Notes: a model not told the origin generated them from the sequence alone. A stretch of 11,747 nt of DNA from Leptofilum sp041987425 (GCA_041987425.1 JBHIWP010000172.1:1-11747), one strand, 5' to 3'. Positions 1-7,015 are shown, counted from the stretch's first letter. Translations and numbers: made by a program.

Positions 1-249
1 GTCGGATGGTAGCAGATCAGGCGTAAACTGTACGCGGCGAAAGGTGCAGCCCAGCGAAGCGGCAATGGTTTTGGCTAATGTGGTTTTGCCGGTGCCCGGC
101 ACGTCTTCCAGCAGCAGGTGGCCACCCGTTAGCATGGCAATGAGCGCCAAATCAATAATCTCGTCCTTGCCGATAATTACTTTTTGAATATTTTCGCGCA
201 GCTTTCTAGCAGTTTCGGCAATCGTCAATGTGTCTTGTGCGGCAATCAT
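1..249 (-). CDS. MoxR-family AAA+ ATPase, N-terminal part (cut by window edge)
   Basis: Only the first 83 codons are present; the gene runs off the left edge. The protein begins MIAAQDTLTIAE and carries the ATP-binding P-loop EDVPGTGKTTLAK (Walker A, about residues 48-60), preceded by IIGKDEIIDLALIAML and followed by FRRVQFTPDLLPSD. That arrangement is typical of MoxR/RavA-type AAA+ ATPases, which act as chaperones in maturing or activating metal-dependent enzymes and envelope complexes, often beside DUF58 and von Willebrand A genes. Such partners would lie beyond the left edge and cannot be checked here. The ATG at 249 is preceded by AAGGA with about 8 nt spacing, so the start is well supported. 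The gene lies downstream of cystathionine beta-synthase on the same strand, 144 nt away, and may have its own promoter. The family call is firm; the specific role is unknown. Confidence 0.9.
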   Translation of the reverse strand, partial: MIAAQDTLTIAETARKLRENIQKVIIGKDEIIDLALIAMLTGGHLLLEDVPGTGKTTLAKTIAASLGCTFRRVQFTPDLLPSD

Positions 250-361
250 AAATATTCCTTGTGTATTTCGTCATGCTGAACGCCAGGCCGACGCTGAATC
301 TTAAGATGAGGACAGCCATATAAGCCATGGCAATACAATAGCTTAACGGCGTCTCTCAGCT

Positions 362-390
362 AATACAAACTCATATCAAAACCGTATCAA
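362..390 (-). promoter_or_regulatory. Candidate promoter for the MoxR ATPase gene
   Basis: Reading the minus strand, TTGATA (plus 385-390, 5 of 6 to the -35 consensus) is followed after exactly 17 nt by TGTATT (plus 362-367, 4 of 6 to the -10 consensus). It lies just past the stop codon of the upstream gene and would give a leader of roughly 105 nt. The -35 hexamer belongs to a pair of TATCAAAA direct repeats (374-381 and 385-392) spaced one helical turn apart. Without these elements the 250-393 gap shows nothing convincing, including no terminator. Weak, sequence-only call. Confidence 0.3.
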
Positions 391-393
391 AAG

Positions 394-1818
394 CTAGCGG
401 ACCTGGGTAGAAAGAAAGTCCAGAATATCGATTTTAGTCAGGATACCCTGCACCTGATCGTCTGTGGCAATAATCACGGCGCTGTGCTTGCTAAAGATGC
501 CCACCAGCGTCTCCAGCGGCGCGCTGGGGCGCACCACCGGCACGTTCGTTTCGATAATGGCTTCGATGGTCTCATCGGGCGAATGTCTGGCGTGGTTGGT
601 AAGCAAAATGTGGTTGAGCAAATCAATTTCTGAAACGACGCCCAGGAGACGGCCGTCTTCATCCAAAACCGGCAGCTGCGACACATTATACTGCTTCATC
701 AAGGCCACCACGTCTGTCATCAGGTCTGTAGGCCTGGCGGTGATAATTTCATCTGCATTTTTGGCCGCCTGAATATCTGCCGCGCGGAAATCAACCCAGG
801 TTTGCTCCAGGAAGCCGTTTTCACGCAGCCATTCATCATCAAATACCTTGCTCAGGTAGCGCGAGCCGGAATCAGGCAAAATCACCACGACCACATCGTC
901 TTTGCCCAGCTTTTGGTCATAGGCGTATTTAATAGCCCCAGCCACGGCCGAACCACAAGAACCGCCGCAGAAGATGCCTTCCTCGCGCACCAGGCGGCGA
1001 GTCATCAAAAAGCTTTCCTTGTCATTGACCTGCACCACATGATCAACAACGCTTAAGTCCAGCGTGGTGGGCAGAAAATCTTCGCCAATGCCTTCTACCT
1101 TGTATCCCTCTGCTTTGGTGTAACGGCCGCTTCGGTGCAGTTCGTACAAAATTGAGCCAATGGGATCAACGCCAATGATTTTGACGTGCGGATTTTTCTC
1201 CTTCAGGTAACGTCCCGTGCCCGTGATGGTGCCGCCGGTACCCATGCCCACCACCAGATGGGTAATGCGCCCTTTGGTTTGCTGCCAAAGCTCCGGCCCG
1301 GTGGATTCCACGTGGGCCTGGGGATTTACTGGATTGTGATATTGGTTAGCCAGAATGGCGTTGGGGGTTTCTTCTACTAATTTGCGGGCGACGGAATAAT
1401 AGCTGCGCGGATCGTCTGGCTCAACGGCCGTTGGCGTTACCACCACTCTGGCCCCAAAAGCGCGCAGCAGCAAAATTTTCTCTTGCGACATCTTATCTGG
1501 CATCACAAAAATGCAGCGATAGCCTTTTATAGCGGCGGCTATGGCCAGCCCGACGCCCGTATTGCCGGAGGTTGATTCGACAATGGTGCCCCCAGGCTTT
1601 AATTTGCCGCTGCGTTCTGCATCTTCAATGATGGCCGGGCCAATTCGGTCCTTGACCGAGCCGCCGGGGTTGAAAAATTCCACTTTTGCCAGCACGGTGC
1701 AGGGCAGATCGCTCACGACAGAGTTGAGCCGCACCAGCGGCGTGTTGCCAATTGTTTCCAGAATGGAGTCATAAACTTCCATTTCTGTTTCTGCTTCTTT
1801 TGTTAATACTTGTTCCAT
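394..1818 (-). CDS. cbs: Cystathionine beta-synthase with C-terminal CBS-domain pair
   Basis: A pyridoxal-phosphate enzyme of the fold-type II beta family, predicted to condense serine and homocysteine to cystathionine (reverse transsulfuration) in the cytoplasm. From the ATG start it has 474 residues. Visible hallmarks are IGNTPLVRLN, the Schiff-base lysine in NPGGSVKDR (about Lys56), the substrate loop STSGNTG, and the PLP-phosphate loop GMGTGGT. VEGIGEDFLP looks more like cystathionine beta-synthase than cysteine synthase. After about residue 340 come two CBS motifs with the nucleotide-ligand signatures GVVSEID and GILTKID, suggesting allosteric control by an adenosine compound (in animal enzymes S-adenosylmethionine). 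The haem-binding N-terminal extension of animal enzymes is absent, as usual in bacteria. An in-frame GTG nine bases upstream (1827) is possible, but it is part of the AGGTGA ribosome-binding site placed 5 nt before the ATG, so ATG is preferred. No cystathionine gamma-lyase gene is adjacent within the window. Confidence 0.93.
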   Translation of the reverse strand: MEQVLTKEAETEMEVYDSILETIGNTPLVRLNSVVSDLPCTVLAKVEFFNPGGSVKDRIGPAIIEDAERSGKLKPGGTIVESTSGNTGVGLAIAAAIKGYRCIFVMPDKMSQEKILLLRAFGARVVVTPTAVEPDDPRSYYSVARKLVEETPNAILANQYHNPVNPQAHVESTGPELWQQTKGRITHLVVGMGTGGTITGTGRYLKEKNPHVKIIGVDPIGSILYELHRSGRYTKAEGYKVEGIGEDFLPTTLDLSVVDHVVQVNDKESFLMTRRLVREEGIFCGGSCGSAVAGAIKYAYDQKLGKDDVVVVILPDSGSRYLSKVFDDEWLRENGFLEQTWVDFRAADIQAAKNADEIITARPTDLMTDVVALMKQYNVSQLPVLDEDGRLLGVVSEIDLLNHILLTNHARHSPDETIEAIIETNVPVVRPSAPLETLVGIFSKHSAVIIATDDQVQGILTKIDILDFLSTQVR

Positions 1819-1898
1819 GTGGTTCACCTATACTTGATGTGGGTTGTGGGAAACGGCCGTAGGCCCCCAAATATTTTGCAAATTTACGTTCTGTGCCA

Positions 1899-1927
1899 AG
1901 TATACCCGAACCCCTGTCTATGTTGAA
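1899..1927 (-). promoter_or_regulatory. Candidate promoter for cystathionine beta-synthase
   Basis: On the minus strand TATACT (plus 1899-1904, 5 of 6 to the -10 consensus) is preceded by TTCAAC (plus 1922-1927, only 3 of 6 to -35) with an ideal 17 nt spacer. The predicted leader is about 70 nt and contains one ACGGCCGT copy at 1853-1860. An imperfect GC-rich dyad (GCGCA at 1938-1942, TGCGC at 1967-1971) lies between this promoter and the divergent one at 1978-2005 and could be a regulatory site. Confidence 0.4.
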
Positions 1928-1977
1928 ATAGCCAAAGGCGCACAAGCCTGAGGCGGTACTCACGCCTGCGCTTCGAT

Positions 1978-2005
1978 TTGTGTTTATGTTATCCCGGTTT
2001 ATAAT
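1978..2005 (+). promoter_or_regulatory. Candidate promoter for the LysM/glycosidase-like gene
   Basis: A perfect TATAAT (2000-2005) is preceded by TTGTGT (1978-1983, 3 of 6 to -35) with a 16 nt spacer. The start of transcription would be near 2012, giving a leader of about 49 nt before the ATG at 2061. The -10 element is strong and correctly placed; the -35 is weak. Confidence 0.5.
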
Positions 2006-2060
2006 GAGAACAGTTAGCCTGTTGACGGCAAGCCGTTTGTAGTTCATCAGGAGATTGACA

Positions 2061-3458
2061 ATGAAAAAATCGCGTTGGTTGGCTCCCATTCTGGCCTTGC
2101 TGCTGTTGGTTCTCACCATGACCGTCGCTTCTGCCCTGACGTATCAAGTGGCCTGGGGAGACACGCTTACCGGCATTGCCCGGCGCTTTGGCACCTCCGT
2201 CTCCACAATTCTCCAGGCCAACCCTCAAATCAGTAATCCCAACCTGATCTACGTAGGCCAGCAGCTAGAAATACCTACGGGAAACAGCACGCCTGCGCCA
2301 ACCCAGCCGCCCACCAACACTCCTACCCCAACACCTCCGCCCCCTACGGGCAGTCAAATTTACATCGTCCGGGCTGGCGATTCGCTTTCAGCAATTGCCC
2401 GCCGCTTCAGCACCACTGTGGCAGCTATTGCCCAGGCAAATGGCATTAGCAATGTCAACTTCATTTACGTGGGGCAGCGCCTGACCATTCCGGGCGGCGG
2501 GCCGGTGCCAACGCCGCCACCTGGCGCAGGTTTTGCCCTTGGTGCTCAAGCGCTTAATTTAAACAACGCGGCCCAGATGGAAGAAGCGGGGATGACCTGG
2601 GTAAAATACCAGTATAAATGGCCGTCTGGAGATTCTCTGGCAAACCTCGAAGCGCTCATTAATTCTGCTCACGCTGAGGGGTTCAAGATTTTGGTTACGA
2701 TTGCAGGCGATACGCCGTATCCGGCTGCCAACAGCATTAATTTTCTGGGCTACATTGATTTTGTGAAACAGGTGGCGGCACTTGGGCCAGACGCAATTGA
2801 AGTCTGGAATGAGATGAATATTGATTTTGAGTGGCCTGCGGGACAAATAAACCCTAATTCTTACGTGAACAACATGCTGGCGCCAGCGTATACGGCCGTC
2901 AAAGCCGTTAACACAAATATCCTGGTCATTTCTGGAGCCCTGGCTCCCACCGGTTTCGACAACACGACGAATGCCTGGTCAGACGGCCGTTACCTGGCAG
3001 GCATGCGCAATGCCGGAGCGGCCAACTATCTAGACTGCGTTGGCGTTCACTACAACGCCGGGGCTACATCGCCCGGTGCCACTTCTGGCCATCCCGCCGA
3101 TCCCGGTGACCGGCACTATAGCTGGTATTATGTGCCAACTCTCAATCTGTATCGCAATACCTTCAGCGGCACGCGCCATCTCTGCCTGACAGAGTTTGGC
3201 TACCTGACGGCCGAAGGATTCAGCGGCTTGCCCGCCAGCTTTAGCTGGGCCTCGGGCACCAGCCTGGACGAGCAGGCCGTCTGGCTGGCCGAGGCCACCC
3301 AAATAGCTGCCAACAGCGGCTACGTTCGCTTAGCCATTGTGTTTAACCTGGACTTCACCAAATACGAACCCGACGGTGACCCGCAGGCTGGCTATGCCAT
3401 TATTCGCTCGGACGGCCGTTGCCCTGCCTGCCCCCGCCTGGGCGACGTAATGAAGTAA
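2061..3458 (+). CDS. Secreted LysM-LysM protein with clan-A glycoside-hydrolase-like domain
   Basis: A 465-residue exported protein, probably working in the cell wall or outside the cell. The start is the ATG after AGGAG (2049-2053, 7 nt spacing); an in-frame TTG at 2055 is less likely. Residues 1-27 form a signal peptide (MKKSRWLAP, then a Leu/Val-rich core, then ASA). Two LysM modules follow, about 29-75 (YQVAWGDTLTGIARRFG to GQQLEIP) and 103-148 (YIVRAGDSLSAIARRF to GQRLTIP), joined by a Pro/Thr linker. LysM binds peptidoglycan or chitin-like glycans. The rest, from about 160, reads as a TIM barrel of the GH5/GH39-like superfamily: WNEMN near the middle supplies a candidate acid/base Glu251 and LTEFGY a candidate nucleophile Glu378, the spacing expected of clan GH-A. 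Substrate cannot be read from the sequence. The 122 nt after the stop show no clear intrinsic terminator, so some read-through into the next operon is possible. Confidence 0.85.
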   Translation: MKKSRWLAPILALLLLVLTMTVASALTYQVAWGDTLTGIARRFGTSVSTILQANPQISNPNLIYVGQQLEIPTGNSTPAPTQPPTNTPTPTPPPPTGSQIYIVRAGDSLSAIARRFSTTVAAIAQANGISNVNFIYVGQRLTIPGGGPVPTPPPGAGFALGAQALNLNNAAQMEEAGMTWVKYQYKWPSGDSLANLEALINSAHAEGFKILVTIAGDTPYPAANSINFLGYIDFVKQVAALGPDAIEVWNEMNIDFEWPAGQINPNSYVNNMLAPAYTAVKAVNTNILVISGALAPTGFDNTTNAWSDGRYLAGMRNAGAANYLDCVGVHYNAGATSPGATSGHPADPGDRHYSWYYVPTLNLYRNTFSGTRHLCLTEFGYLTAEGFSGLPASFSWASGTSLDEQAVWLAEATQIAANSGYVRLAIVFNLDFTKYEPDGDPQAGYAIIRSDGRCPACPRLGDVMK

Positions 3459-3580
3459 GTTGTTTTGAAAAATTTTCGCTAGGGAAATGGAGAATCAAAA
3501 GTTGTAGGAAGTAGGTTCAGCAAGGTTTGCCCTTTCACAAAACAAAAATGGAATTGGTAAACCTGAGTGGGAGGTACAGG

Positions 3581-4021
3581 ATGAAAGTCAGCACAATTTT
3601 GGCCACAAAAGGGAATAAACTGATCACCATTGCCCCAGAAAAACCGATTCGAGATGCGGTTGCGCTGCTTGCCCGCCATAACATTGGGGCACTCATTGTG
3701 CTCAATGAGGCTGGCAAGCTAGTTGGCATCCTCTCAGAGCGGGATGTGGTGCGGCAGCTCGATCAGCAGGAAGAGCTGCTGTCTCAACCGGTGGAAAGCG
3801 TCATGACGGCAAAAGTCATTACCTGCCTGCCCCAGGACGATCTCATGTCGGTTGCCCACAGCATGACCGAGCGCCGCTTCCGCCACATGCCCGTTTTGGA
3901 AAACGACACGCTCTTGGGGATGATTTCAATTGGGGACGTGTTGAAAGCGCAGCGTGACTACTATCATGGGCAAATCGATACGCTCGAGACACAAATTTTA
4001 GCCACCGAACAAAAGCATTAA
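3581..4021 (+). CDS. Stand-alone CBS-domain-pair protein
   Basis: A 146-residue cytoplasmic protein consisting almost entirely of two CBS domains (about residues 8-60 and 76-135). Both carry the ribose/phosphate-contacting signature: GILSERD in the first and GMISIGD in the second. Such proteins bind adenine nucleotides or S-adenosylmethionine and pass the signal to a partner. An open frame extends upstream to a TTG at 3527 with an internal ATG at 3548, but the ATG at 3581 has a strong GGGAGG site 6 nt before it and starts exactly where the family usually starts (MKVSTIL). The stop TAA overlaps the TAAGGAG ribosome-binding region of the reductase gene, whose ATG is 10 nt further on, so the two are co-transcribed. 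A role as nucleotide sensor for the reductase is possible but inferred from position only. The short tail after the second domain has heptad-like spacing. Confidence 0.88.
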   Translation: MKVSTILATKGNKLITIAPEKPIRDAVALLARHNIGALIVLNEAGKLVGILSERDVVRQLDQQEELLSQPVESVMTAKVITCLPQDDLMSVAHSMTERRFRHMPVLENDTLLGMISIGDVLKAQRDYYHGQIDTLETQILATEQKH

Positions 4022-4031
4022 GGAGTGAGGT

Positions 4032-5432
4032 ATGTCTGAAATTGGCAGCGACACGCATCCGCTGCGGGTCGCTATTGTGGGCGCTGGACCGGCTGGTTTT
4101 TATACGGCCGAACGCCTATTCAAAGAGAAAAATTTAAACATCACGATCGACATGTTTGATCGTTTGCCCACCCCCTTTGGCCTGGTGCGCAATGGGGTTG
4201 CTCCGGATCATCAAAAAATCAAGTCGGTTACCAAGGTGTTTGATCGGCTGGCTGCCCGGCCGGAGTTTCGCTTTTTTGGGAACGTTGAGCTGGGTACAGA
4301 TATAACCGTGCAAGATTTGCGCCAGCATTATCACCAAATCGTGTACACAACCGGCGCACAAACAGACCGTTACCTTAATATTCCCGGCATTGACCTGAAG
4401 AACAGCCATGCCGCGACGGAATTTGTGGCCTGGTATAATGGCCATCCTGATTTTCGTAACTGTGCCTTCGATCTGTCCCAGGAGGCGGTGGTGGTAATTG
4501 GCGTAGGAAACGTGGCCGTAGACGTCGCCCGCATTCTGTGCCGCACCCGTGAGGAGCTGCTAGAAACAGACATTGCCGACTACGCCCTGGAGGCATTGAG
4601 CAACAGCAACGTAAAAGAGGTCTACATGCTTGGCAGGCGTGGTCCGGCACAGGCAGCCTTTACGCCCCCGGAAGCCAAAGAATTGGGCGAACTGCCCGGC
4701 GCAGACACCATTGTCCTGCCTGAGGAAGCACAACTAGACACACTCAGTCAGGCAGCGCTGGCCGATGCTGACCGGGGCACCATGCGCAATATCGAAATTA
4801 TCCAGGAGCTGGCCCGGCGCGAGCCAGAAGGCAAGCCCAAGCGGCTGACCATTCGCTTCTTGGTATCGCCGGTCGAGCTGATAGGCAATGATGCAGGCGA
4901 GGTGGTTGCCATGAAGCTGGTGAAGAATGAGCTTTACCAGACGGAGACCGGCACAATGCGGCCTCGGGCAACCGATAAAATCGAAGAAATTCCGGTTGGA
5001 TTGGTGTTTCGCTCCATCGGCTACCGGGGTGTACCCCTTGCCGACGTGCCTTTCCATGAACGATGGGGCGTTATTTTAAACGAAAAAGGGCGCGTGCTGA
5101 ACGAAGACAGCAATGAGCCAGTTTTAGGCGAGTATACGGCAGGCTGGATTAAGCGTGGCCCCACTGGTGTGATTGGGACGAACAAGCCAGACGCGGCCGA
5201 AACGGCCGAATGTATGCTGGAAGATTTGGCCGCGGGCAAGATTCTCTCCCCAGAACAGGCCGAGCCCAATGCCGTTACGCAGCTGGTACAGGAGCGGAAG
5301 CCTAATTTCGTTTCCTATGAAGATTGGCTGAAGCTGGACGAACTAGAAACGGCCGCAGGCGAGGTACAGGGCCGACCCAGAGTGAAATTTACAAGCGTGG
5401 CTGAGATGTTGGCCGCATTAGGAAAGCAGTAA
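4032..5432 (+). CDS. FprA-type ferredoxin/adrenodoxin-NADP+ reductase
   Basis: A 466-residue FAD enzyme, close to the length of mycobacterial FprA and mitochondrial adrenodoxin reductase, that moves electrons between NADP(H) and ferredoxin. The FAD-binding Rossmann motif VAIVGAGPAGFYTAERL lies at residues 13-29, followed by FDRLPTPFGLVRNGVAPDH, a stretch diagnostic of this family. The NADP(H)-binding motif IGVGNVAVDVAR is at residues 156-167, followed by LGRRGPAQAAFTPPE. Near the C-terminus YTAGWIKRGPTGVIGTNK closes the FAD site as in the adrenodoxin reductase group. The ATG is preceded by GGAG/GAGG directly after the stop of the CBS-pair gene, and the next gene begins 2 nt after this stop, so it is the middle gene of a three-gene operon. 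No ferredoxin gene occurs in the window. FprA (the mycobacterial name) is used as a family label only; orthology is not shown. Confidence 0.93.
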   Translation: MSEIGSDTHPLRVAIVGAGPAGFYTAERLFKEKNLNITIDMFDRLPTPFGLVRNGVAPDHQKIKSVTKVFDRLAARPEFRFFGNVELGTDITVQDLRQHYHQIVYTTGAQTDRYLNIPGIDLKNSHAATEFVAWYNGHPDFRNCAFDLSQEAVVVIGVGNVAVDVARILCRTREELLETDIADYALEALSNSNVKEVYMLGRRGPAQAAFTPPEAKELGELPGADTIVLPEEAQLDTLSQAALADADRGTMRNIEIIQELARREPEGKPKRLTIRFLVSPVELIGNDAGEVVAMKLVKNELYQTETGTMRPRATDKIEEIPVGLVFRSIGYRGVPLADVPFHERWGVILNEKGRVLNEDSNEPVLGEYTAGWIKRGPTGVIGTNKPDAAETAECMLEDLAAGKILSPEQAEPNAVTQLVQERKPNFVSYEDWLKLDELETAAGEVQGRPRVKFTSVAEMLAALGKQ

Positions 5433-5434
5433 TT

Positions 5435-6328
5435 TTGGCAGACAATACAAAAGATAAAGTGGTTATTTATAGCGATGGTGGTTCCGACCCCAATCCCGGC
5501 ATTGGGGGCTGGGCCGCCATCTTGCGCTTTGGCCAGCATGAAAAGGTGCTCACCGGCAACGATCCAGAGGCGACGAACAATCGCATGGAGCTCACGGCGG
5601 CGATTCGGGCATTAGAGGCTTTGAAACGGCCGTGCACCATCGACTTCTACACCGATTCAGAATACCTGCGCAAGGGAATTACCAAATGGATTGATGATTG
5701 GGCGGCGAAAGGCTGGCAAAAGAAGGGAAAACCAATACCGAATGCCGATTTGTGGCAAAGCCTGTGGCCGCTGGTGAAAACTCATGAGATTGAGTGGCAT
5801 TGGGTAAAAGTCCACGCGGGCAACGAATACAACGAGCGGGTGGACCGGCTGGCGCGCAAGGCCCGGCTAGAAATCACCCCCGGCGACGCCATAGATCCCA
5901 ATATTCCGCGGCTGTTTCTGCGCGGCTCTTGCAAGGGGAATCCTGGCCCGGGCGGTTGGGGTGTCGTTTTAGAAGAGGGCGACGACACGGAGCAGGCCAG
6001 CGGCTCAGAGCCGCAAACGACCAACAACCGCATGGAGATTACGGCCGCTATTGAGGGTTTGCTGCTGCTGCCGCCGGGCAGCGAGGTGCAGATTTTTACC
6101 ACGTCAGATTATTTGTACCAGGGGATTACGCAGTGGATTCGCAATTGGCGTAAGCGAAAGTGGATGAAGAAGGGTGGAGAAAAGCCCGTAGCCAATGCCG
6201 ATTTGTGGCAGGCGCTCGATAAGCTGGCCGATAATTACGCCATTCGCTGGATCAACGCCAAAGGCCAGGAGCTGGACGGATTGGAAGAAGCAGGCAAGCT
6301 GGCTGCCAGCGCCATCCAGGTTGTCTAG
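5435..6328 (+). CDS. Tandem ribonuclease HI: active first domain, degenerate second domain
   Basis: A 297-residue protein made of two RNase HI folds. RNase HI cuts the RNA strand of RNA:DNA hybrids. Domain 1 (about 8-145) has the complete catalytic set: Asp14 in YSDGGSDPNPG, Glu52 in NNRMELTAA, Asp74 in YTDSEY and Asp137 in NERVDRLA, plus His127 in VHAGNEYNERVD. Domain 2 (about 158-295) keeps the fold signatures GNPGPGGWG, NNRMEITAA and NADLWQAL and the basic handle (WIRNWRKRKWMKKGG). Only Glu201 of the catalytic residues remains: Asp14 corresponds to Arg163, Asp74 to Thr223, Asp137 to about Gly287, and His127 to Gln278. Domain 2 is therefore probably a binding rather than a cutting module. 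The start is a TTG two bases after the reductase stop; the first in-frame ATG (codon 51) would remove Asp14, so TTG is required. The ribosome-binding site is weak (AGGAAAG inside the upstream gene), suggesting translational coupling. Confidence 0.92.
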   Translation: MADNTKDKVVIYSDGGSDPNPGIGGWAAILRFGQHEKVLTGNDPEATNNRMELTAAIRALEALKRPCTIDFYTDSEYLRKGITKWIDDWAAKGWQKKGKPIPNADLWQSLWPLVKTHEIEWHWVKVHAGNEYNERVDRLARKARLEITPGDAIDPNIPRLFLRGSCKGNPGPGGWGVVLEEGDDTEQASGSEPQTTNNRMEITAAIEGLLLLPPGSEVQIFTTSDYLYQGITQWIRNWRKRKWMKKGGEKPVANADLWQALDKLADNYAIRWINAKGQELDGLEEAGKLAASAIQVV

Positions 6329-6558
6329 TCCACAGCGTCTTCGCGAGTCGCGTCGCGCACAAAGCGGCAGGTTGCGTGCAAAAAGCCAAAGTTGCCCACC
6401 GGAGGCATCAGTTCCATTACTTCTAAGATTTCAAAAATACGGCCGTCGAACATGACCTGCTCCCCAACCTCCGGCCGTTTATCAATATTGATGATAGCCC
6501 CAGGATGTTCACCGCCAGCAACAACGTAGCTTACCTTGTAAAAAACGTCTTCATTCAT
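6325..6558 (-). CDS. Small uncharacterised protein (77 residues)
   Basis: I do not recognise this family. The protein begins MNEDVFYKVSYVVAGGEHPG and reads as a compact soluble domain with alternating hydrophobic segments (YKVSYVV, GAIINI, EQVMFD, RIFEILEVMELM, FLHATCRFV), suggesting a small beta-rich fold such as a barrel. There is no signal peptide or membrane segment, and its single Cys lies near the C-terminus. Reality is supported by AAGGAG (plus 6568-6573) 9 nt before the ATG and by its place 19 nt after the CNB-domain gene on the same strand, so the two probably form an operon. Its TAG stop shares the tetranucleotide CTAG (6325-6328) with the TAG of the convergent RNase H gene. No terminator lies between the converging genes. 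Function unknown; a link to the CNB protein is guilt by association only. Confidence 0.72.
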   Translation of the reverse strand: MNEDVFYKVSYVVAGGEHPGAIINIDKRPEVGEQVMFDGRIFEILEVMELMPPVGNFGFLHATCRFVRDATREDAVD

Positions 6559-6577
6559 TGCCCCACGCTCCTTAAGT

Positions 6578-7015
6578 TTATAGCTCCGCTAAATTACGAT
6601 GCCGCAGCTTAAAGGCAATGTCTATCGCCAAATTCCGCATAACAATAAAGCCAATATGGTTATTTTCTTCGCACAGCCGGTAAAACGCATCGCTTTCAAT
6701 TAGGTAAAGGTCCGCTCCTTCTCTGGTAGCCCGCACTGAGGCCGAACGATAGCCTTGATCAATGAGCGCCATTTCGCCAATAACCTGCCCCTTTCCCAAC
6801 ACCACCAGGCTGCGCGCGTCGTTCAATCCTTGGATGAAGACCTCTACAGAGCCTTGTGCGACAATATACATCTCTTTTCCAGTAGTGTTTTGGGTGATAA
6901 TTACCTCACCAGCGGCTGCCTTGCTTTCCTGGCAAATTGCCGCCAGCTGTTCCAGTTCCTCTGCCTGTAGGTTGGCAAAGAGCTGCACCCGTTTTAGCAA
7001 ATTAGAGATTGACAT
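6578..7015 (-). CDS. Stand-alone cyclic-nucleotide-binding domain protein
   Basis: A 145-residue cytoplasmic protein that is a single CRP/FNR-type CNB beta-roll plus helices, with no DNA-binding domain. It starts MSISNLLKRVQLFANLQAEEL, the usual N-terminal helix. The phosphate-binding cassette GEMALIDQGYRSASVRA (about residues 80-96) retains both key residues, Glu81 and Arg90, so binding of cAMP or cGMP is plausible. The C-terminal helix ends IGFIVMRNLAIDIAFKLRHRN. The frame is open upstream to an ATG at 7057, but the ATG at 7015 has a strong GGGAGG 5 nt before it and matches the domain start. It is divergent from tRNA-Leu and heads a probable operon with the 77-residue gene. Stand-alone CNB proteins act in trans on a partner, which is not identifiable here. 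Its nearest relative in the window is the C-terminal domain of the acetyltransferase at 8691-10286. Confidence 0.88.
   Translation of the reverse strand: MSISNLLKRVQLFANLQAEELEQLAAICQESKAAAGEVIITQNTTGKEMYIVAQGSVEVFIQGLNDARSLVVLGKGQVIGEMALIDQGYRSASVRATREGADLYLIESDAFYRLCEENNHIGFIVMRNLAIDIAFKLRHRNLAEL

Noticed and set aside
269..313. GTCATGCTGAACGC segment that recalls a dispersed intergenic repeat
   Set aside because: It resembles repeat fragments I have seen in similar genomes, but there is only one degenerate copy here, so repeat status cannot be shown from this window.
394..1818. Cystathionine beta-synthase considered as O-acetylserine sulfhydrylase (cysteine synthase)
   Set aside because: The C-terminal CBS pair and the GEDFLP region fit cystathionine beta-synthase better, although some activity overlap cannot be excluded.
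1951..1967. AGGCG/CGCCT hairpin between divergent genes considered as a terminator or riboswitch
   Set aside because: It has a short stem with no T run, no known aptamer core, and lies outside both predicted leaders.
1769..2119. 116-residue minus-strand frame across the divergent intergenic region
   Set aside because: It overlaps the starts of two well-supported genes and both proposed promoters and lacks a ribosome-binding site.
5794..6054. Glycine/arginine-rich frame inside the RNase H gene
   Set aside because: It is a frame-shifted reading of the RNase H coding region; the real frame carries conserved motifs throughout.
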